In this document: piece by piece, positions 44,498 through 58,342 of the stretch
Numbering within the stretch: the stretch's first letter is position 1
Layout: every line of letters begins with the position of its first letter
Assembly: GCF_040183065.1 (NCBI RefSeq)
Contig: NC_091117.1
Location: 99,513,001 to 99,577,000, forward strand
Length of the DNA: 64,000 nt
Source: Periplaneta americana
Lineage: Eukaryota; Arthropoda; Insecta; Blattodea; Blattidae
Reading direction: 5' to 3'
Position numbers and translations under genes: made by a program
Notes under the pieces: model-generated
Seen by the model: only the letters and a program-made list of their open reading frames with translations
Database searches by the model: none
Told to the model about the DNA's origin: nothing

Positions 44498-45888
44498 ATG
44501 GAACACAATAATATTATAAATAAACTTAACCATTACTACCACGAAAACAACAACGCCACAGAAAATTTCGAAGACCTCTCGCTCTGCAACAGTTACATTA
44601 GCACTAGTCTATCACATTTAAAAATTCCTCATCTAAATATTCGAAGTATAAATAAAAATTATGATGAATTTTGTGCATTACTAGAAAATTTTACTTTCTT
44701 TTTCGATATAATAGTTCTTACTGAAGCCTGGATAGATCATGATAACGGTTTTGACTTACATGGCTATAAAAAATACGTTAAAATAAATAAATATAATAAA
44801 TGTGATGGGATAGTGGTATATTTTAAAGATTATATTAACGTCTGCTCTAAGGATGCAGAATTTAATCACTGTAACTCTATTCATTTTGACTTTTCTATAG
44901 GCGATATTCCATTTTCTCCAGCAGCAATTTACACATCTCCAAATAATTGCAAAATTGATTTCCTGGATAGCGCTGAACAATCTCTGTATGAACTAAAAGA
45001 CGTTAAAAATCATATTATTTTAGGTGACATTAATATTCAAATTTTAGAACACAATTTAGATAACTCTGGCAACAGATATTTGAATATTATGCATGAATAT
45101 GGTTTTTTGAAATACTTAAATGCTCCTACTCGATATAATGCATGCCTTGATCATATATTCTTCAAAACATCTATTAACTTAGATTTCAGATCTGGAGTAT
45201 ATAATAGTGGAATTACAGACCATTATATGGTATTTGGACTAGTCACTATCACTACTAAAAATATTATTAAGGAACCCATCACAAATTCACATAATAATTG
45301 CAAGCAACATATTAATTACAAAGACTTAGTCGCAAATATTAGCTCAGAGACCTGGGAAACGGTTTTTGATTGCCAAAACGCTGAAGTTAGTTTTCAAAAT
45401 TTTTACAAAATACTCCGCGATCTAATAACTAAATATACCTTTCATACTTGTAATAATGTACCCAGTAAATATAAAAAAATAAAACCCTGGATTACTTCGG
45501 TATTGTTAAATCAATCCGCACAAGAGACAGACTAGCCAAAAAAGTAAAACGTGAACCTTTGAATGAAGATTTATCAAAAAAATATAAAAGGTACAGAAAT
45601 ATCTTAACTTGCGTTATAAGAAATATGAAAGTTAGTTACTACTCAGAGAAATTTGTCAACAATAGGAATGACCCCAAAAGATTTTGGCAGACTATTAACG
45701 AAGCTACTAACGTTTCAACAAATAAAAGCTGCAGAATTATGGAAATAGTAAATAAAGATGGCTTAATTATTAAGAATCATTATGATATTGCAAACGAATT
45801 TAATGCTCATTTTACAAACATAGGGCACAATATAGTATCAAAAATTAACAAAAACACAAGACTATCTTCTTCCATTTCTTATCCATCA

Positions 45889-45935
<47 letters not shown>

Positions 45936-47523
45936 ATCATCATCGTCATCATCATCATCATCACCATCATCAATATTCATATTTCCCGTAAGTGATAAAG
46001 AAATTATAACTATTGCTAAAACTTTAAAAAATAATGTGGCTCCGGGTGTTGATAGTATCACTACTAGAACACTCAAAATGATTATTGAACCTATATCGAA
46101 ACCACTAACCCATGTCTTTAATTTGTGTTTATCACAAGGTGTATTTCCAACTGATCTTAAATGTGCTGTAGTAATACCTATATACAAATCTGGTGACAGA
46201 AACAATCTCAGTAACTACAGACCCATCTCACTCTTACCAAGTCTCTCTAAACTATTAGAAAAATGTATTACAAGCAGGCTAATTAATTTCTTAGAAAAAA
46301 ACAGTCTATTAAGTCAAAAGCAGTTTGGCTTCCGTACTAACATGAGCACGGACGACGCTATTATGAACGTAACATCAAGGATTATCAAAGAATTAGACTC
46401 GGGTAAAAAATGTTTAGGAGTTTTTCTAGATATTCAAAAAGCCTTCGATACTGTAGACCATAATATACTCACTTCTAAACTTCATGCCTACGGTATTAAA
46501 GGAATCGCTTTAAATTTATTTAAGTCATACTTGAGCAACAGATCCCAATTAACGAAATTTAACGACCAACACAGTGAAATTCGTAATATAAATATAGGTG
46601 TGCCACAAGGTACAGTATAAGGCCCACTACTATTTTTAATATACATCAATGACTTGCTCAATATTGATATAGGAAACACATCTGGAGATATATTTGCATA
46701 TGCCGATGATACAGCCGTAATTTTTAGTGGATCGAATTGGAATGATGCCTACCTAAATGCTAATAGAGGTATAAATATTATTAAGAAATGGTTAGATGAA
46801 AATTTGCTCTCATTGAACATTTCAAAAACAACTGCAGTTCCTTTTACATTAACAGCTTCTAGTCTGAGAAAAATCAAACTTGATAAGGATACAAATTAAA
46901 AAATACACAATTGCAGTAACATAAACTTGATTGATTGCAATTGCTCTTCCTTGACAGAATCCACGCAAGTAAAATACTTAGGTGTTATCATTGATCAATA
47001 TTTGAGATGGAATAAACATGTAACATATTTATGTAATAGGTTACGGAAAACAATTTACAACTTTGTAACCCTTCGTGCATATATGCCGATCTATGTTCTC
47101 CGTGTTGTTTATCTAGCCTTGTTTCAATCAGTCATTCAATACGGAATAATAGGATGGGGTGGAATGACAAAGACTATCTTAACTCCATTAATATTATTAC
47201 AAAAACGTATCATCAAAATTTGTCTGCATAAACCACTTGATTATCCGACACAATTTATTTATTCTGAATTCCAAGTACTAAAAATTGAGCAAATATATAA
47301 ACATACATTACTAACTTATTTTCACAAAAATCGAATGAATTTTATAACTGAAAAACATATACACAACACCAGAAGAAATGTCCCAACTCTTTTGGCAGAA
47401 CCTAAATGCCACACTACAGCTGGATTAAGACACAGTAGGAATTATGGACCAAGACTATACAATTCAGTATTGAAAAATAATCCAGACCTAAGCAATTTAC
47501 ACATTCTTAAGTTTAAAAATTAA
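44498..47523 (+). pseudogene. LINE ORF2: endonuclease and reverse transcriptase, three lesions
   Basis: 44498-45535 encodes an AP-type endonuclease (HLNIRSINKNYDEF, catalytic E in VLTEAWID, GDINI, and the TDHYMVF equivalent of the SDH motif), which nicks target DNA. A 1-bp loss near 45498 shifts the frame; 45559-47523 continues with KRYRNILT, an Ser tract, then the RT: APGVDSITTRTLK, YRPISLLPSLSKLLEK, QFGFRTNMSTDDAI, FLDIQKAFDTVDHNIL, GVPQGTV*GPLLF, and FAYADDTAVIF (catalytic YADD). TAA at 46618-46620 replaces the Leu codon of GTVLGP, and a second TAA at 46897-46899 is followed by the same frame. The carboxy part has YLGVIIDQYLRWNKHV and FQSVIQYGIIGWGG. Reverse transcription of its own RNA would be its role; three lesions disable it. 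Confidence 0.85.
45886..45963 (+). repeat. In-frame TCA/TCG serine-codon array in LINE ORF2
   Basis: About 26 consecutive serine codons, alternating TCA/TCG in the left part and mostly TCA on the right, between the linker and the RT. The phase keeps the ORF open. Confidence 0.95.
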
Positions 47524-47689
47524 GTGAAAATGTTTGTATGATATTTGACAAATTTTATTATAATTTTTTTTAAGTGTTACTAGCATTATATGGTACTAAT
47601 TTTTATTGTATTTATCTGATGCATGTAACCTATAAGATAAAACATGGTAATAAATATAAATAGATCATTTTCTTAATTAATAACAGTGT

Positions 47690-48200
47690 ATATCTCCAAT
47701 AAATGATTCCTTAGCTTCGCCACAGATACACTTGATTGTACTTGTCACTAGAAAGTTATTGAAATTTATATTTTCCCCGCCATTCATAAAATATATTGAT
47801 TATGATACCTCTTGCACAAAAGGAGAGATCTATAACTGAAACTCGATTAATATATTTCAGTATTATTTGTATTTATCCTGGTAATAATGAACAGTTTGAC
47901 TCGTAGACATTTTGTTTTTGCAGCATTACCTTCCCATGATTGTACGAGAAGATTCGAAGAGAACTGCAGTTACGTAGACTTTCAGCTCCCCACTACTACC
48001 ATTAATGCACAACACAATGTCAATACTGCGGTTGCTGTCGTCTGCGATACAACGAACTTTTCTGTTGATTTTCGAGTTTGGCATTTTTTCCGGTTATTAT
48101 ATGCTTATTTAAGTTGTGTTAACTCTCGCTAGTGGTTTTATATTTTATTTTATCCGTCTTAGTATTTATTTTATTATTGTAAATATTTTTGTTTTATCAC
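47690..48200. other. Noncoding between LINE end and ATT arrays
   Basis: No recognisable coding. The frame 47887-48132 is open for 81 codons but shows no motif. Confidence 0.35.

Positions 48201-48202
<2 letters not shown>

Positions 48203-48247
<45 letters not shown>
48203..48247. repeat. (ATT)n microsatellite
   Basis: About 15 units. Confidence 0.97.
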
Positions 48248-48250
<3 letters not shown>

Positions 48251-48295
48251 AATTATTTTGTATTACAATCTTTGTATCATTTGTCACGATTATTC

Positions 48296-48296
<1 letters not shown>

Positions 48297-48350
<54 letters not shown>
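48297..48350. repeat. (TTA)n microsatellite
   Basis: About 18 units, 50 bp after the previous array. Confidence 0.97.
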
Positions 48351-48399
48351 GTTACTATTATATTATATCATCAGCATTATTATTTGAACCCTGTAAAAT

Positions 48400-48510
48400 T
48401 TATGTAGACTACTGGACTGTACCCGAGCACGAGCATATGCTCATTTCGGGTATCTATCCAAATGTAAATTCAAATGTAAATTGTAAATCAATTTGAATTT
48501 GAATTAGATA
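48400..48510. repeat. Possible LINE 3'-end repeat
   Basis: CTGTACCCGAGCACGAGCAT followed by TGCTCATTTCGGGTATC is a hairpin-capable block of a kind I associate with 3' ends of insect LINEs; it precedes AT-rich tails. Confidence 0.35.
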
Positions 48511-48682
48511 TGAAAACGTGGTGGAAAAAAATCGGACGTCGTTTGGGTTTCGGCAAAGAAGAGAAAATGACACGAAATTTAGTGCAAAAAAATATAAGTA
48601 ATATTGATAAAATTAATTACATGAGAATTGAATTAGAATTTTAAACTTACGATGAGTAAAAAAATTAAAATAAGATTGAAAG

Positions 48683-50755
48683 TAATTTTTATACTTACTT
48701 ATTTACTTACTTACTTACTGGCTTTTAAGGAACCCGAAGGTTCATTGCCGCCCTCACATAAGCCCGGCATAGGTCCCTATCCTGAGCAAGATAAATCCAG
48801 TCTCTATCATCATACCCCACATCCCTCAAATCCATTTTAATATCTTCCCATCTACGTCTCGGCCTCCCCAAAGGTTTTTTCCCTCCGGCCTCCCAACTAA
48901 CACTCTATATGCATTTTTGGATTCGCCCATACGTGCTACATGTCCTGCCCATCTCAAACGTCTGGATTTAATGTTCCTAATTATGTCAGGTGAAGAATAC
49001 AATGATTGCAGTTCTGCGTTGTGTAACTTTCTCCATTCTCCTGTAACTTCATCCCTCTTAGCCCCAAATATTTTCCTAAGCACCTTATTCTCAAACACCC
49101 TTAACCTATATTCCTCTCTCAGAGTGAGAGTCCAAGTTTCACAACCATAAAGAACAACCGGTAATATAACTGTTTTATAAATTCTAACTTTCAGATTTTT
49201 TGACAGCATACTGGATGATGAAAGCTTCTCAACCGAATAATAACAGGCATTTCCCATATTAATTCTGTGTTTAATTACCTCCCGAATATCATTTATATTT
49301 GTTACTGTTGCTCCCAGGTATTTGAATTTTTCCACCTTTTCAAAGGATAAATTTCCAATTTTTATATTTCCATTTTGTACAATATTCTCGTCACGAGACA
49401 TAATCATATACTTTGTCTTTTCGGGATTTACTTCCAAACCTATCTCTTTACTTGCTTCAAGTAAAATTCCCGTGTTTTCCCTAATCGTTTGTGGATTTTC
49501 TCCTAACATATTCACGTCATCCGCATAGACAAGATGCTGATGTAACCCGTTCAATTCCAAACCCTCTCTGTTATCCTGGACTTTCCTAATGGCATACTCT
49601 AGAGCAAAGTTAAAAAGTAAAGGTGATAGTGCATCTCCTTGCTTTAGCCCACAGTGAATTTGAAACGCATCTGACAGAATACGAACTCTGCTGTACGTTT
49701 CACTGAGACACATTTTAATTAATCGAACTAGTTTCTTGGGAATACCAAATTCAATAAGAATATCATATAAAACTTCTCTCTTAACCGAGTCATATGCCTT
49801 TTTGAAATCTATGAATAATTGATGCGCTGTACCCTTATACTCCCATTTTTTCTCCATTATCTGTCGAATACAAAATATCTGATCAATAGTTGATCTACTA
49901 CGCCTAAAATCACACTGATGATCCCTAATAATGTCATCTAAATATGGAGTTAATCTTCTCAAAAGAATATTGGACAAAATTTTGTACGACATCAATAAAA
50001 GTGATATTCCTCGAAAGTTACTACAGTAAGTCTTGTCCCCCTTCTTAAAGAGAGGTACGATTATGGCCTCCTTCTATTGCTCTGGTACAATTTCCTTTCC
50101 CCAAATAGCAAGTACAAGCTTATAAATTTCGTTAGATAATGCGCTTCCACCCTCTTGTATTAATTCTACTGGAATTTGATCGATACCTGGAGACTTGTAC
50201 TTTTTCAGATTTTCTATCGCAATTTCGACTTCAGAAAGTATGGGTTCGAGTATAAATGGGTCAGCAGTTTGTATTTCAATTTCGTCTCGATAATTTCTAT
50301 TTGGGCTATGTACATTTAGTAGTTGCCCAAAATAGTTTTTCCGTCGGTTCAGGATTGAATGAGAGTTTGCAAGCAAGTCACCATTCTCATCCTTGATCAC
50401 GTTTACCCTTGCCTCATATCCTTTCTTGAATTCCTTTATGCCCTTATATAAATCTCTAATGTTTTTATTTTTACTATTTGTTTCTACCTCATTCAGTTTT
50501 TCCTTCAAATAATCTCTCTTTTTATTCTTAAGTGTACGATTTGCTTCCCGTCTTTTATTGAAATAATTATCTCTATTCGCCTCAAATATCCTGCAAGAAT
50601 TTCAATTTTGCCTGTTTCCTTCTTTCTACTACCATGCAACAATCTTCATCAAACCATGGTTTCTTTTTCTTAGTTTCATAATAACCTATGCTCTGTTCAG
50701 CTGCAATTTTGATATTATCTCGGATATTTTTCCACACGCTATTTAATTTTATACT
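48683..50755 (-). mobile_element. 5'-truncated LINE ([12 protein letters not shown] family) with target duplication
   Basis: Minus-strand element about 48696-50743 ending in (TAAG)n-type repeats at 48698-48718. TAATTTTTATACT (48683-48695) and TAATTTTATACT (50744-50755) flank it, differing by one T in a T run. The endonuclease region is lost to 5' truncation; the RT and carboxy region remain. The same family gave 975-1283 and the scrap at 7505. Confidence 0.85.
48716..50743 (-). pseudogene. LINE reverse transcriptase, one stop and frame changes
   Basis: Minus strand: NSVWKNIRDNIKIAAEQSIG (50740), KKPWFDEDCCMVVERRKQAK, a break near 50595, then NYFNKRREANRTLKNKKRDY into 50074-50508 with KKYKSPGIDQIPVELI. 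TAG at 50074-50076 replaces the Trp codon before [19 protein letters not shown]. The long frame to 48826 follows: [54 protein letters not shown] (catalytic YADD), [34 protein letters not shown] and [21 protein letters not shown] 1-base change in an A run near 48880 shifts the last 50 residues. RTE-like by my judgement; not proven. Confidence 0.85.
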
Positions 50756-50885
50756 AAGAAAAAATCATAGTTCATTGTAGACAATATTTTACAATCTCTA
50801 CTATGTTATTTAAATATTTACAGGTTAACCATTAAAAAAATAAGATATTTCGTCTTCATTGTTTTTCAAATGGAAATAATAATTA

Positions 50886-50886
<1 letters not shown>

Positions 50887-50949
<63 letters not shown>
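50887..50949. repeat. (TAA)n microsatellite
   Basis: About 20 TAA units. Confidence 0.97.
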
Positions 50950-50952
<3 letters not shown>

Positions 50953-51364
50953 AAATTTAACATACTCTTCATGGTTAGCCTACATAAGTTCGGAATAAAC
51001 TGATAAAAATGGAGATAAGATTGAGGTTATGGTTACATAGGCATAACTTGGGAATAAAGAAGCAAATAATATGACACAGAGCGAATACGGTAATTCATGA
51101 ATTCTTAAAAATTGCCATCTTCTAAATCAATTTCAGCACTTAAACTTAACTTTATCGTTGTAAACAAATGTCTCTTGTAATTGTTGTTCAGGGAAATTAT
51201 AGTGCTAAATGAGGCATGAGGTTGTCGTCACGTATCTTAATTGTTACTAGTTTTTGGCTAAGTTACGACTGAAGTGTAAGTGAAGTTGTGAGTCTGTTTT
51301 CTACCCACTTAAATCGGATGTAAGTGAAAGTGAAGTTCAAGTGAGTTCCTTAATACGGCCCTTA

Positions 51365-52087
51365 ATATTGTAATCTCCTGGGACGAAACACGGTCCCTAC
51401 TCATAACATCCACTCAGGTATACTGTGTGTCATTTTTAACTTTAAGTGCCTGAGAAAATCAATTCTGCTAATAATGTAGGAAACAATTCAAATCCAGCCG
51501 AATGTCTAGAAGTTTGTCATAAATAAAGAGTAATCGATTCAGCAATGAAAGTTGCGAGAGAGCGATTAATCTTGGCAATATGTCTGATGGATTGCTTAAG
51601 TGTTATAGTTTGACAACTTCAAGTGAAACCCCGTAAAACACGCCAACTTCTGGAATCTCTCTCTTTCTTTCTTCTCTCTCCCTCGCTCCTCGTCATTCAG
51701 TCACCAATCACCATGTAAATATCTGAGAGAGTGTGTGTGGGCATCGCAACCAATAGAAGAACCACTCTCCACAATAACGGATTCTTCATTTTTGCCTCGA
51801 CTGTCGGCTAGGAAGGTTCCATTATGCTAGCATTTCAGGCAACTAGGCAATCTTTTAATGCTTTTGTTAGTAGGTTTGACAAACTGTGAGTGGACCTGCA
51901 AGTACAGTGCATAGTGCTCTCTCCCTTCCCCCGTGCTTTCTCACTTGCTCCTCCCCAAGACAGCCAGCGCTCACGTAGTAACTCGGTCAGGGTTTCAGTT
52001 CGATTTGTCAATCTATAGTTACGAGGATGATTGACCGGGAATATTCAGACATGTTAGGTCTAGTTATTTACACTGAACAACAAAAAT
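51365..52087. other. Noncoding, with pyrimidine-rich stretches
   Basis: CT-rich runs at about 51655-51690 and 51920-51960 and a GAGAGAGTGTGTGTGGG segment near 51724. No coding signal or repeat ends were recognised. Promoter-like composition is possible but there is no gene to attach it to. Confidence 0.35.
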
Positions 52088-54300
<2,213 letters not shown>

Positions 54301-54337
54301 ATAGGCCTAGGCCTACTTCATGTCTACTAATGTCATG

Positions 54338-55227
54338 TACGAGGATAGTTCCGAAAGTAATGCTTCCTATTAATTTTTACGGAAACTAAAACAGATATAG
54401 AGAGCGTAATAACACAGTTAAATAGAGCAATATTTCGGCTACATAATTATTTTTCCACATAGTCACCACCATTTGTTATGCACTTTTTCCAGCGATGAAC
54501 ATGAGCCTATATGCCGCGCTAGTAAAAATCTGAACCATCAGAGGCAAGCCATTTTCGTACAGCTGCGATGACAGCAACTTTATCTGAAAAAAGTCCACGT
54601 AGTTCATCTTTCATAGGCTTAGAGATATGGAAGTCTAAAGGTTCTAAATCCGGACCTTACGGTGGATGTGATGGGACAGTCCAGTCAAATTTTGCAACAT
54701 GCTCGGTGGTCACAAAACTGGTATGGGGCCTGGCCTTATCGTGTTGCAAAGGAAAGGTTCTTCTCTAGCCTGACTCTGGAAATTCAGGCTTTCAGCTTAG
54801 CCAGCATCTGCTTGTAGCGTCAGAATTGACAGTTTGTCCAGGCTCCAGGACATCCAAAAGAATCACACCCCGCCTATCCGAAAGGACTGTCATTTTCACT
54901 ACTGTTGAAACGTACTACCCACCGCCTCACTGTGCTCGCATCAACTCTATCGCCTCTGTACACCTTTAACAAGCGTCGATGGATGTCGGTGATTGCAGTT
55001 TGTTAGGGAGTGATGAATTCAATAACACATCTCTGTTTCTTACGCACCTCTATGTCAGATGCCATTTTGGTAGAGTGTCCTGCTGCCACTATTTGTAGCA
55101 CGACAAACAAACTAACAGGATATTAGCTTGAAGGTCCAACTTTTGCTACAACGTCACTAACATACACCTCAGACGTTATAGGCCAGAACAAAAAATAGAA
55201 GGCATTACTTTCGGAATGACCCTTGTA
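54338..55227 (-). mobile_element. Nearly full-length mariner-type element, decayed
   Basis: Element 54340-55225 between TA dinucleotides, with ends CGAGGATAGTTCCGAAAGTA and (inverted) CAAGGGTCATTCCGAAAGTA. At 886 bp it is shorter than the ~1.3 kb usual for mariners, so the middle is partly deleted. The gene is on the minus strand. A 5' fragment of the same family lies at 43491-43668. Confidence 0.82.
54500..55075 (-). pseudogene. Mariner transposase remnant
   Basis: Minus strand, frames vary: AITDIHRRLLKVYRGDRVDA and STVRRWVVRFN (HTH/linker, near 55000-54900), MTVLSDRRGVILLDVLEPGQ and TVNSDATS (first part of the catalytic domain, near 54890), then KFDWTVPSHPP, stop, GPDLEPLDFHISKPMKDELR, FSDKVAVIAAVRKWLAS. 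GPDLEPLDFH..KPMK.ELRG corresponds to the SPDLAPSDYH motif with the last aspartate. Stops and frame changes are frequent; the segment with the middle aspartate is not readable. Confidence 0.75.
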
Positions 55228-55672
55228 TTTCAAAAGTTGTCAATAATTCTCACTAAGGTACTTCAGAAGTTCGCATATAAGTCATGCTCAGTAAATATGA
55301 GAAAAAAAAATGATACATAGTCCATACTCTGCAAGAAATCTAACTTAACTGCATCGAAATTCCACCACAGTAATAAAAATAAATAATATTCTTTCTTATT
55401 AAATTTATTGCCACGATGTGAAGTTGTTTGCTTTAATGTTCTGCCGAAAGTGGTTGTATATTATTAGTAGTCTACCGGTACTTTACATTTGAAGCAGTGT
55501 TTCCTCAATGTTCAGAACATATTTGTAATAGTCCAACATGGAAATTTATTCAACGGAAGAGATAATAATTTTAAACACTTTTTTAAGCCTTTCTCTGTGT
55601 AACAATTGAAAATATGATCGAGTCCTATTTTGAACGGTTATGCAATCATGGCTGTTTGAATCTCAATTACTC
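55228..55672. other. Noncoding, nothing recognised
   Basis: AT-rich sequence between the mariner and the Harbinger element. Confidence 0.4.
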
Positions 55673-57453
55673 TAATGGCCGGTTTCACCAACCTTCGTTA
55701 TCATTATAACGTCTCGTTAAATAATTTAATGACACGTTAGTCAGTTTTTGTGTTTCACCAAGTATCATTATTGCTAACGCATCTTTAAATTCATCGTTAA
55801 TTTATTAGGACCTATTCGTCGCGTTAAAACAGTAACGATGCGTTAAGAAGTCAACAACATGGCGGACGTAATTATTCGATGATGAAGTTCTTTATTTAGA
55901 ACTTCAACATGACGACGAACTTATATGTTGTAATAACACTCGGAATAATCATTTTGAAGATTTAAGTGATAAAGAATTCCACGAAAGCTACACATTAAGG
56001 AAATAAGTAGTAAGAATGATTCTAGAAGAAACTGAATACCGGTATACTGTATAGGTTAGAATACGACAGATAGAAATCACCCACTTAACGCCTCTTCAAC
56101 AGATTCTTCTCGTTTTAAAATAATGTTGCGGGAAGTTTTGAAATAGTAATTGATGATATGAACGGGGTATCAAAAGCTGTATTGTCTAGATATGTGAATA
56201 AATTATCAGACGTACTACCAACATTACAATAGTCATTATTTCTATAGGCCTAATAAGCTTATAGCTAAATTTTATGTTGTCATAGACAACATAGATTGTG
56301 TACATGTTCCAATCGTATATCCTAGCAGTAATATAGCCAAAAGATTCTGCAATAGAAGATCCTATTTTTCCTTCAATATTCAAACAATTTCATAGGCCTA
56401 TGTAACGCTCCGCATAGAAAAATTGTGGTTAAACTAGCGCTGAGGTAGTTTCCTTCGTACTCTGCTTATACACCTTGCACATACGAATCTGTGACAGGTT
56501 ATGTTTGATTAGTTTAATTTTTTGTTATGCCTTGCATATACGATCAACTGATTACCACAAAAAAATTCCTTATAAGTTCAACTATTTTCACTTTTACCTC
56601 AGAACTACCTCAGCGCTAGTTTATTGAAATTGTAATAGGTTAGAATACGACAGATAGGAATCACCCACTTAACGCTTCTCCAACAGATTCTTCTCGGTTT
56701 AAGATAATGTTACGGTCTACACGGATAGCACAACATTCCAAAGGAGGATGCCTTTTAAATGAAAAGGGTGCAAAGAGATTTTCTTTTAGGAGACAATGGA
56801 TACCCCTTAAAATCCAATTTAATGACATCTCTCCTGAATCCTGTCACACAAGCATGGCAAAATTGTTACAGGGTACTAATAAATCTGCATGAAATACAGT
56901 GGAAAAGTAGTATGCAATTTATGGAAGAGGCGATTTCCCGTCCTAAATTTAGGCCTAATATAACTGCTTAGAATGCTTTGTATATAATTAATTGTGGCAT
57001 CAATTTTTAAGCTGTCGACCTTGTAGTCCGCTAAATTTTCTCAGATTTCCTTTAGAAGCTACAATTTAACTGCTCTACATTCCTATTATTTACATTTGGA
57101 AGCAGCTATCTTTTTTTTTTAATTGCTGTATGACAACATACTGTATTTAGGAAGATGTTCTTCAAATTACTGCCTCTTACCCGTTTGCCTATGATTGTTT
57201 CTTCATGCCAAACAAAGTCAGCCATGATCATATGTAACCAATTAAATTCGCGATTTCGAAGCCATGGTCGTATGAAAAACAAAACATGCAAGATACAAGT
57301 ACAAAATCCCCTCGTTAGTAAACGCCTCTTAATTTTAAAGATACGAGGCTTGGTGAAATAGTCAACTTTTAAAGATTCCGTTAAAATTAAACGATCCATT
57401 TGTTGACAAGTCGTTTGTGCTGATTTAAAGAAGCTTGGTGAAACCGGCCATAA
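55673..57453 (+). mobile_element. PIF/Harbinger element with TAA duplication
   Basis: Element 55676-57450 (1775 bp) with 16-bp perfect inverted ends TGGCCGGTTTCACCAA and TAA on both sides (55673-55675, 57451-57453). TWA duplication and GGCC-type ends fit PIF/Harbinger, as does the transposase relic inside. An ~80-bp segment is directly repeated within it (56045 and 56640). Sequence outside the ends (57106-57561 minus) is an open frame that crosses the boundary and is not a gene. Confidence 0.9.
55866..56971 (+). pseudogene. HARBI1-like transposase remnant
   Basis: Plus strand: DDEVLYLELQHDDELI (55878), HFEDLSDKEFHESYTLRK (55952), a stop, then ILEETEYRY; SFEIVIDDMNGVSKAVLSRY and VNKLSDVLPTLQ (56135-56230), a HTH-type region; and RDFLLGDNGYPLKSNLMTSL, LNPVTQAWQNCYRVL (56775-56880), which carries a catalytic Asp in LLGDNGYPL of the Harbinger DDE domain, followed by FRPNITA. 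The section with the earlier aspartates is missing or displaced by the duplicated segment. In living elements it works with a separate Myb-like protein; none is visible here. Confidence 0.78.
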
Positions 57454-57745
57454 ATCATGTCCAAGCGCTGTTAACCGGAAAATTGAAAGTTTATGTTCAC
57501 AGATACATGCTATACTATCGGCGCTTTCAATACTATTCCTTACTCCTTTCCATTCGTCCATTTATTTATAGGATGTATTTGGACGATTGCGGTTTAACAT
57601 CTCATAGTTAAATATCAGAAACCACAATAAATTAGCAATTTATTGGCATAAACACGCCTATATTGATAGGTCAGTTTGCCGGACAAATAATTTTAATAGA
57701 AGTATGCACGTCAAATTCTCGAAACCAAGGTTTCACCAGCGAATA

Positions 57746-58060
57746 GGAATTATAAAGTATGGACACAGCGAATTTCCTTGATGTGTTTTTTCTGCGCGTA
57801 TGCGTATAATTCTACTTTCAAATCCTAGAGGTCGGTGTAATCGAGCACCCGCGAACGGTGGAAGAGCAATCCTGATTCGCTGACAAATCTGCTGAAAAGT
57901 ATTTCTGCTGTCGACAGCTGGTGCAATATCAGCGCCAACTCTGGACAAAAAGGCAGAACCTCCCGCTGATGCAAATAAAGCTGGTTTGAAGGTCACTGAA
58001 ATAAGGCAATACTAGCCTACATCAAAGGTACGGACGCGCAGTGTCCATATTTATAATTCC
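57746..58060. mobile_element. 315-bp MITE-like unit
   Basis: GGAATTATAAAGTATGGACA at 57746 and the complement of GGAATTATAAATATGGACAC ending at 58060: about 24-bp ends with one indel and one mismatch. The interior is GC-richer with an open 87-codon minus frame (57733-57996) of no recognisable family. Target duplication unclear. Confidence 0.65.
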
Positions 58061-58342
58061 CTATACGGTGGTTCCACTGTCAATTTTCCCCTGCAATTTG
58101 AGGGGTGCAGAGCAGAAGTGGTTTAAGTCCAAAAACTGATATTGAGAAAATGGGATGTTTATGAAAATGAAAAATATAAAGTCTCGGAAAGATGCACAGA
58201 TAATTTATCAGTATAGCCACATATATATGACATCAGCACAGATATCAGTAACAGCGGCGGCTCGTGGCTGAAAATGGGAGTGTGCTACAATATAGGAAAT
58301 TCACTTAAAAAAAGGTTGTTAAAATTTGGTTGACCTACTCAC

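Larger units (their letters stand above)
44214..47640 (+). mobile_element. 5'-truncated Jockey/CR1-group LINE
   Basis: Contains the end of ORF1 (to 44438) and essentially all of ORF2 (44498-47523) in order: apurinic-type endonuclease, reverse transcriptase and carboxy-terminal region. A 3' untranslated part ends about 47640-47680 (AATAAATATAAATAG). I could not identify an exact target duplication. Damage is light: one frame change and two stops. Confidence 0.85.
43713..51364. mobile_element. TTA-flanked outer element (PIF/Harbinger-like ends), filled with inserts
   Basis: Left end 43716 GGACCGTATTCATGAACATC; right end (complement from 51361) GGGCCGTATTAAGGAACTCA; both continue with an AACTTCACTT block. 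TTA lies outside each end (43713-43715, 51362-51364). Short GG-starting ends of the GGGCCGTATTCAT type with TWA duplications are typical of PIF/Harbinger and its MITEs. Between are a SINE and two LINEs, leaving perhaps 1.5-2 kb of original sequence. Individual match length is short, so coincidence or two related MITEs is possible. Confidence 0.5.

Noticed and set aside
45879-46205. Minus-strand 108-codon poly-Asp protein
   Set aside because: It is the antisense shadow of the serine-codon array in the LINE reverse-transcriptase ORF.
57106-57561. 151-codon minus-strand frame as a host gene
   Set aside because: It crosses the right end of the Harbinger element and its TAA duplication, so it mixes two unrelated sequences.
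57740-58065. TA duplication for the 315-bp unit
   Set aside because: The ends align with an indel and the flanking bases are offset by one, so the duplication could not be established.
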